From contig DASWHR010000019.1 of the NCBI GenBank assembly GCA_036398095.1, positions 1 to 10,270 of the forward strand: 10,270 bases of DNA, read 5' to 3'. Positions within the stretch are counted from its first letter, which is position 1; the number at the start of each line of letters is the position of its first letter. The translations under genes were made by a program, and so were the position numbers. Origin of the DNA: DASWHR01 sp036398095 (GTDB lineage Bacteria > Actinomycetota > AC-67). This document shows positions 6,070-10,270 of this stretch, piece after piece. The notes below the pieces were generated by a model that saw only the letters and a program-made list of their open reading frames with translations, made no database searches and had not been told where the DNA came from.

Positions 6070-6086
6070 ACGGGTGCGGCGCGTCG

Positions 6087-7421
6087 CTACGGGCAGGCGC
6101 CGTCGGCGGCGAAGGCGCGCGCGCCCGACGGTCCGATGCGCTGCATCGCCACGCCCGACACGTCGCCGCGGAAGCACGGCGTCTGCGTGAAGACCGCCAC
6201 GACCGATCCGGCGCCGCCGTCCACGAGCGCGCCGAGCGACTCGGGACCAAGCGAATCGGCGAGCGTGCGCAGATGCGGCGGATAGGTTTCGGCGCCGCCG
6301 GCGGTGACGCGGTACACGAACAGGTCGGGGTCGAGCGCGGGACCGGCGACGGGCAGGCTCGCGCTTTGCCATGCGACCGTCGCGGCCCGGTCGCCGGCGA
6401 TCAGGCGCAGGTCGAGCACGCCGCCGTCCACCGAGGCGACGTTGCGCGTCCAGTGCAGCGCGCCGGCCGTTCCGATGAACGAGATGTGAAGCAGGTCGAC
6501 CGGCAGCGGCGCCGCGCGAAGCCGCCGCGACCATGCGACGAAGACGGCGCCGTCGTCGGCGGCGACCGCCGAGACGGTGTCGGCGGTCGCGGGGATCGTG
6601 GCGACCGAATCCCATACGGGCGCGCCGTCGCTCGAATAGTCGTGGATCCACAGGAAGCCGGCCGCGTGCCAGGACACGATCACGCCGCCGCGGCCGTCTA
6701 GCGCAAGGCGCGGCGTCATCGACGGCTCCGATGAACCGGCGACCTCGGCAGGCGCGTCCCACAATGTGCCGTCGCTCGACAGATGCTGAAGCCTGAGCGC
6801 GAACTGGGTCTCGGACGCCGCGGCGCGCCACGCCAGATACGCGCCGCCGTCGCCGTCGCCGAGCGCGACCGGCAACGACTCGGAATCGGTAGATGCCGTC
6901 ACTTGCAGCCGCGGCCGCAGCGACCCGGCCGGGTCGATGCCGTCGGCGAAGATCTCGCCCGACTGCGAGATGACCCACGCGCCGCCGTCGCCGCCCGACA
7001 CGAGCGCTCCCACGGGGAACGTCGCCTGCCAGGTCGTTGCGCCCGCGTGAAGGATCCGTCCGACCGTCATGACCGCGCTGTCGGGATGCTGAACGGCGAC
7101 CACAGCGCCGCCGTCGCCGTCGGAGGCGAGTTGCACGCCGGAAGCGTCGGGGAACGAGATGCCTTGGTCCCAGGCCGGCGCGCCGGCCGCGTCGAAGCGG
7201 TTCACGACGGCGATGCCGCCGGCGAGGTCGCGGGAAGACATGATCGTGCCGCCGGCGCCGTCGGAGACGGCATCGGGGGCGGCGCGTCCGGCGGCGATCA
7301 GCTTGCCGCCCGCCCGCCCGCCGCCCAGCGAGAACGCGCCCGCGGAGGCGGACGCGAAAAGCGCCGCGACCGCAGCAGCGGCGACGGCAAGCACGGAGGC
7401 ACGGACGCGGACCGGACGCAT
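6087..7421 (-). CDS. Secreted beta-propeller-like repeat protein
   Basis: The 444-residue product starts with a clear Sec signal peptide: basic RPVRVR, hydrophobic core ASVLAVAAAAVAALFA and probable cleavage after ASA (about residue 27). The mature part has eight loosely repeated units of about 42-58 residues. Each has a DGxGG-hydrophobic-strand motif (for example DGDGGAVVAV, DGDGGAYLAW, DGRGGVIVSW, at about 54, 101, 143, 189, 242, 289, 343 and 401), and several carry an intervening GAxxWD element (APAWDQ, GTLWDA, APVWDS). This pattern fits a beta-propeller of seven or eight blades. The only two cysteines (416, 443) are near the C-terminus and could form a disulfide closing the ring. No active-site motif is recognised; an extracellular binding role is inference. 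The ATG at 7421 is preferred because it starts the signal peptide cleanly; an in-frame TTG at 7442 is an alternative. Confidence 0.8.
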   Translation of the reverse strand: MRPVRVRASVLAVAAAAVAALFASASAGAFSLGGGRAGGKLIAAGRAAPDAVSDGAGGTIMSSRDLAGGIAVVNRFDAAGAPAWDQGISFPDASGVQLASDGDGGAVVAVQHPDSAVMTVGRILHAGATTWQATFPVGALVSGGDGGAWVISQSGEIFADGIDPAGSLRPRLQVTASTDSESLPVALGDGDGGAYLAWRAAASETQFALRLQHLSSDGTLWDAPAEVAGSSEPSMTPRLALDGRGGVIVSWHAAGFLWIHDYSSDGAPVWDSVATIPATADTVSAVAADDGAVFVAWSRRLRAAPLPVDLLHISFIGTAGALHWTRNVASVDGGVLDLRLIAGDRAATVAWQSASLPVAGPALDPDLFVYRVTAGGAETYPPHLRTLADSLGPESLGALVDGGAGSVVAVFTQTPCFRGDVSGVAMQRIGPSGARAFAADGACP

Positions 7422-7523
7422 CGACAGCGACAACGACCGCAATGCCCGGCAGTTTCACTTTCCCCGAAAGACCGTCCGAAATGACTAGTCCGCTCCGGTC
7501 CGGCCCGCGCCGGGGTTGGCCCG

Positions 7524-7561
7524 AAAAAGGAGGCGGCGCCGGAAACGTTCCCGGCGCCGCC
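7524..7561 (-). terminator. Strong intrinsic terminator of the Ig-repeat protein gene
   Basis: A perfect 11-bp GC-rich stem (7532-7542 with 7551-7561, arm GGCGGCGCCGG on the minus strand) with an 8-base loop is followed on the minus strand by TCCTTTTT. It begins 16 bases after the stop codon of the large repeat protein and isolates it from the propeller gene. Confidence 0.9.
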
Positions 7562-7577
7562 CGACCCCTTTGCCGGC

Positions 7578-10270
7578 CTACCCGACCGCGTACCGGTCGG
7601 TGGCCACGATCGTGCCGCGCGAGGCGGCGCTTCGCTGACCGAGCGCCACGATCCGAACGGTGTGGACGCCATCGGCGAGCCCGCCGAAGAAGCGCAGATC
7701 CCCGTAGCGGTTCGAGGCCGAGTACAGGTCCACGACTCCCTTGTCCACGCCGTCGATGAACACGCGCGCGCGGCCGTTCGCCGGCCCGAAGACCGGGAAC
7801 CAGGCGAACTTGGTTCCGCGGAAGATAAACGCGACCGCGGCACCCGGCTGGTCGGACAACACGTAGCGGCCGCCGCTCGCGTTCGGGTCGGTGATGATCC
7901 GCCACAAGTACGTCAGCGGAGGCGAGACGATCGTGACGCGATTGCCGCTCGGGTAGCGGATCGCGAACGCGTCCACGGCCACGTGCGTGTCGCTCGCCGC
8001 CGACGAGCCCTTGCGTCCGTCCACGATGATCAAGATGTTGTGCAGCGTGGAGGACAGGCCCGCGAACACGCGCGGCACGCGGTAGGTGTTGCGCGACGCG
8101 TAGTTGTTGAACAGGCCCATGTATGTGCCGTCGATGTAGACGTGCGCCATGCCCTGTCCGGGTCCGGTGATCGTGTACCAGGTGATCTCGGTGCCGCTGA
8201 AGACCATCGAGATGCGCGCGCCGCCGGCTCGCTCGGTCGCGTACGAACCGCCGAGCGCGAGCGAAGACGACGTGCCGACGATCCGCCAGCCGTGCTTGCC
8301 GGCCGAGTTGATCTCTTGCTCCACGACCGAGCCGCGGAAGGCCTGCGTGGTCCCGGCCACGACATTGCCGGCCACGTCCGCAGGCGATGCGGCCACGACG
8401 AGTTCGTAGTACTCGCCGGGCAGCAGCGAGTTCTTCAGCGACAAGCTTGCCCGCTTGTTCGACGCGTCGTAGATCAGCGTCGAGGTTTGCGGCGCGGCCG
8501 CTCGGGTCGCCGCCGGATGCGCCGCATCCAAGCGGATCGACACGTCGCCGGGCTGGAGGCTGCCGACATCCTCGCTGAACTCGACCTTGGCCGTGCCCAG
8601 CAACGTGGTCGGCGGCGTGAGCGTCGCGGTCGGCGCGACCGTATCGACGGTCACGTCGAGCGCCGGCGAGACCGCTCCGGTGTTGCCGGCCACATCCGTC
8701 GCCGTCGCCGTGAGCGTGTGCGTGCCGTCGGTGAGCGAACTCGACGTGATCGTCCCGTCGCCGGTGCGTTGACCGAGCTGCGTCGCGCCGGCCAGGACGG
8801 TCAGGATCGCATCCGCCTCGCCACTCACGGTCACGTCGGGCGTGGCGTCATTGGTGATGTTGTCGGTGCCGGATGCGCCGGTGTCGCTTGCCGCGACCAG
8901 ATCCGGCGCCGCGGGAGCCGCCGGCGCGGTCGTATCGACCGTGATCGTCAGCTCCGGCGAGGCGGCGCTTTCATTGCCGGCCGCATCGGTCGCGACCGCG
9001 GTGAAGGCATGCGCGCCGTCGGCAAGAACGTCGGGCACGGTCAGGTCGACCAGACCGGCGAGCGAGGTGGTGCCGGTCACGAGCGTAGACGCGGCCTTGA
9101 TCAGATCGACCGTCACGTTCGCATCGGTTCCTTCGACGCGGATCACCGGTGTGGTCACGTTCGTGATGTCATCGGTGCTCGACCGGCCCAAATCGCTGGC
9201 CGCAAGCAGATCCGGGATCGACGGGACCGCCGGAGCGAGCGTATCGACCGTCACCGTCAACGCCGGCGACGCCGCATTCGTATTCCCCGCCGCATCCGTC
9301 AACGTCGCCGACACATCATGGCTCCCGTCACCCAGCGCCGAAGACGTCACCGTCGCATCGCCACTGCCATCGGCCGCGCCGCTGCCCAACGTCGCCACAC
9401 CCTCCTTAAGCGTCACAACCGAACCGGCTTCGGCACCCGCGACCGCAAACTGCGGCGTGGTCACATTCGTGATGTCATCAGCATCCGACGAGCCGCTATC
9501 GCTCGCAGCGAGCAGATCCGGCGCCGCCGCCAACACCGCCGGCGCAACCGTATCCACCGTCACATCAAGCGCCGACGAGCCCGCTCCGGTGTTGCCCGCC
9601 ACATCCGTCGCCGTCGCCGTCAACGCATGCACGCCGTCGGCGAGCGTCGAAGACGTGATCGTCCCATCGCCGGTGCGCTGACCGACCTGCACCGCACCTG
9701 CGAACACCGTCAGAATCGCATCCGCCTCGCCGCTCACCGTCACATCAGGCGTCGCGTCGCTCGTGATGTTGTCGATATCAGACGAGCCGCTATCACTCGC
9801 CGCCAGCAGATCCGGCGTCGCCGGAGCCGCCGGAGCCGCCGTATCAACCGTCACATCCAACGCCGCCGACGCAGCACCCGCATTGCCGGCCGCATCCGTC
9901 GCCGTCGCAGTCAACTCATGCACACCATCAGCCAACGACGACACCGTCACAGCTCCATCACCGACCCGCTGACCCACCTGCGACACACCCGCGAACACCG
10001 TCAACGTCGAACCCGCCTCGCCGGCAACCAACAGATCCGGCGTCGCATCGCTCGTGATGTCATCGGTGCTCGACCGGCCCAAATCGCTGGCCGCAAGCAG
10101 ATCCGGGATCGACGGGACCGCCGGAGCGAGCGTATCGACCGTCACGTTCGCATCGGTTCCTTCGACGCGGATCACCGGTGTGGTCACGTTCGTGATGTCA
10201 TCGGTGCTCGACCGGCCCAAATCGCTGGCCGCAAGCAGATCCGGGATCGACGGGACCGCCGGAGCGAGCG
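7578..10270 (-). CDS. Large secreted Ig-like repeat protein (adhesin-like), 5'-truncated
   Basis: The frame stays open from the TAG at 7578 through the right edge, so only the C-terminal ~897 residues are seen and the true start is outside the window. From N to C: a 46-residue half module, five bacterial Ig-like modules of 97 or 103 residues, a different Ig-like domain with the VEFSEDV strand (about 8330-8640), and two related ~105-residue beta-sandwich domains (about 7955-8320 and 7580-7930). Each Ig module begins with DTxAPAxPxxPDLLAASD and an Asp/Ser linker such as SGSSDIDNITSDATPD, and ends with TATATDVAGNTG...LDVTVD. The last two domains share GT..W......GP..G.A.V.IDG. Such architecture is typical of biofilm or surface adhesins; ligand binding by the C-terminal pair is inference. 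No LPXTG motif or C-terminal membrane anchor is present. A strong terminator follows. Confidence 0.88.
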   Translation of the reverse strand, partial: LAPAVPSIPDLLAASDLGRSSTDDITNVTTPVIRVEGTDANVTVDTLAPAVPSIPDLLAASDLGRSSTDDITSDATPDLLVAGEAGSTLTVFAGVSQVGQRVGDGAVTVSSLADGVHELTATATDAAGNAGAASAALDVTVDTAAPAAPATPDLLAASDSGSSDIDNITSDATPDVTVSGEADAILTVFAGAVQVGQRTGDGTITSSTLADGVHALTATATDVAGNTGAGSSALDVTVDTVAPAVLAAAPDLLAASDSGSSDADDITNVTTPQFAVAGAEAGSVVTLKEGVATLGSGAADGSGDATVTSSALGDGSHDVSATLTDAAGNTNAASPALTVTVDTLAPAVPSIPDLLAASDLGRSSTDDITNVTTPVIRVEGTDANVTVDLIKAASTLVTGTTSLAGLVDLTVPDVLADGAHAFTAVATDAAGNESAASPELTITVDTTAPAAPAAPDLVAASDTGASGTDNITNDATPDVTVSGEADAILTVLAGATQLGQRTGDGTITSSSLTDGTHTLTATATDVAGNTGAVSPALDVTVDTVAPTATLTPPTTLLGTAKVEFSEDVGSLQPGDVSIRLDAAHPAATRAAAPQTSTLIYDASNKRASLSLKNSLLPGEYYELVVAASPADVAGNVVAGTTQAFRGSVVEQEINSAGKHGWRIVGTSSSLALGGSYATERAGGARISMVFSGTEITWYTITGPGQGMAHVYIDGTYMGLFNNYASRNTYRVPRVFAGLSSTLHNILIIVDGRKGSSAASDTHVAVDAFAIRYPSGNRVTIVSPPLTYLWRIITDPNASGGRYVLSDQPGAAVAFIFRGTKFAWFPVFGPANGRARVFIDGVDKGVVDLYSASNRYGDLRFFGGLADGVHTVRIVALGQRSAASRGTIVATDRYAVG
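7580..8320 (-). repeat. Two tandem related beta-sandwich domains at the C-terminus
   Basis: At protein level the two copies align through WRI, GGxYxxxxxxGAxxxxxFxGT, a W three residues on, GPxxGxAxVxIDGxxxG, and a following strand ending in a loop and the sequence D.xAV or DxYAV. Copy one is about 7955-8320 and copy two about 7580-7930. They are divergent in DNA, so this is an old duplication. The fold resembles carbohydrate-binding-like modules, but no specific ligand can be read. Confidence 0.65.
9105..9241 (-). repeat. 137-bp exact direct repeat, copy 1
   Basis: Read by eye, this block is identical to 10134-10270 (offset 1029 bases, 343 codons). It is bounded by a 12-bp sequence (ATCGACCGTCAC on the plus strand) that recurs at 9243-9254. 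Part of it (9161-9254) is also identical to 10052-10145. Confidence 0.85.
10134..10270 (-). repeat. 137-bp exact direct repeat, copy 2 (half module)
   Basis: This block matches 9105-9241 exactly up to the last base of the window. It joins directly to another copy of its own second part at 10052-10132, giving a tandem period of 138 bases and a module of only 46 residues. Confidence 0.85.

Larger units (their letters stand above)
8641..10270 (-). repeat. Tandem array of Ig-like module repeats
   Basis: Module boundaries, marked by the VDT codons, fall at plus-strand positions 8641, 8932, 9241, 9550, 9841 and 10132. The lengths are 291, 309, 309, 291 and 291 bases, followed by a 138-base half module that reaches the window edge. 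All spacings are multiples of three. The array surely continues outside the window. Confidence 0.9.

Noticed and set aside
7458..7470. Small CTTTC/GAAAG hairpin upstream of the propeller gene
   Set aside because: Only 5 bp with a 3-base loop and no T-run; too weak to call a terminator or regulatory element.
6067..7905. A 612-codon minus-strand open frame overlapping the propeller gene
   Set aside because: The translation is extremely Arg-rich with no domain or signal peptide. It spans the terminator and part of the repeat-protein gene; it is an off-frame shadow of GC-rich coding DNA.
8842..9681. A 279-codon plus-strand open frame opposite the Ig modules
   Set aside because: Its repetitive Ser/Ala/Val-rich translation mirrors the repeats on the coding strand; no start signal or independent evidence of coding.
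8641..10270. CRISPR array
   Set aside because: The repeats are coding, in frame, of 291-309 bases, and translate to Ig-like modules; there are no short repeats with unique spacers.

Overview
This is a GC-rich bacterial window that reads most naturally as a high-GC Gram-positive (Actinobacteriota, possibly Thermoleophilia-like). The basis is the conserved block mtnA, comF, a structured RNA, long-form hpf and a NarL/FixJ response regulator, together with several genes that lack a Shine-Dalgarno sequence and look leaderless. The lineage is inferred from gene order and sequence style only.

Layout. Almost everything is transcribed right to left (minus strand). From the right edge: a large secreted protein, truncated by the window end, built of tandem bacterial Ig-like modules and closed by two related beta-sandwich domains (7578-10270). 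A strong intrinsic terminator follows (7524-7561), then a secreted beta-propeller-like protein (6087-7421), a small membrane protein (5551-6057), mtnA of methionine salvage (4468-5526) and comF (3737-4384). A 350-base stretch without a credible protein gene comes next, then hpf (2777-3364), the response regulator (2036-2749), and a tightly linked pair made of an unrecognised 156-residue protein and a DUF6036/AbiEii-like nucleotidyltransferase (1528-1998 and 1021-1524). At the left edge two overlapping plus-strand genes (2-460, 457-990) encode small multi-pass membrane proteins that appear to be tandem paralogues; they converge on the nucleotidyltransferase.

Most interesting element. The gap between comF and hpf holds a ~299-nt minus-strand RNA candidate (3404-3702). 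It is closed by an 18-bp end-to-end helix and contains a GAAA-capped hairpin, a 7-bp hairpin and other local stems. A TAGAAT -10 box is placed so that the predicted transcription start falls on the first base of the closing helix. Location (between comF and hpf/raiA), strand, size and terminal helix match the raiA-motif noncoding RNA known from Firmicutes and Actinobacteria, whose biochemical function is unresolved. The hpf frame stays open through most of this RNA, so automatic annotation could wrongly give hpf a 100-residue N-terminal extension.

Other points. The Ig-module array shows long exact DNA repeats, a half-length module at the window edge and synonymously different codon use between near-identical modules. 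This suggests recent recombination, or an assembly problem where the sequence ends inside a repeat. Hpf (ribosome hibernation), the response regulator and the RNA form a plausible stationary-phase or stress block; ComF and MtnA are housekeeping or uptake/salvage genes commonly carried alongside.
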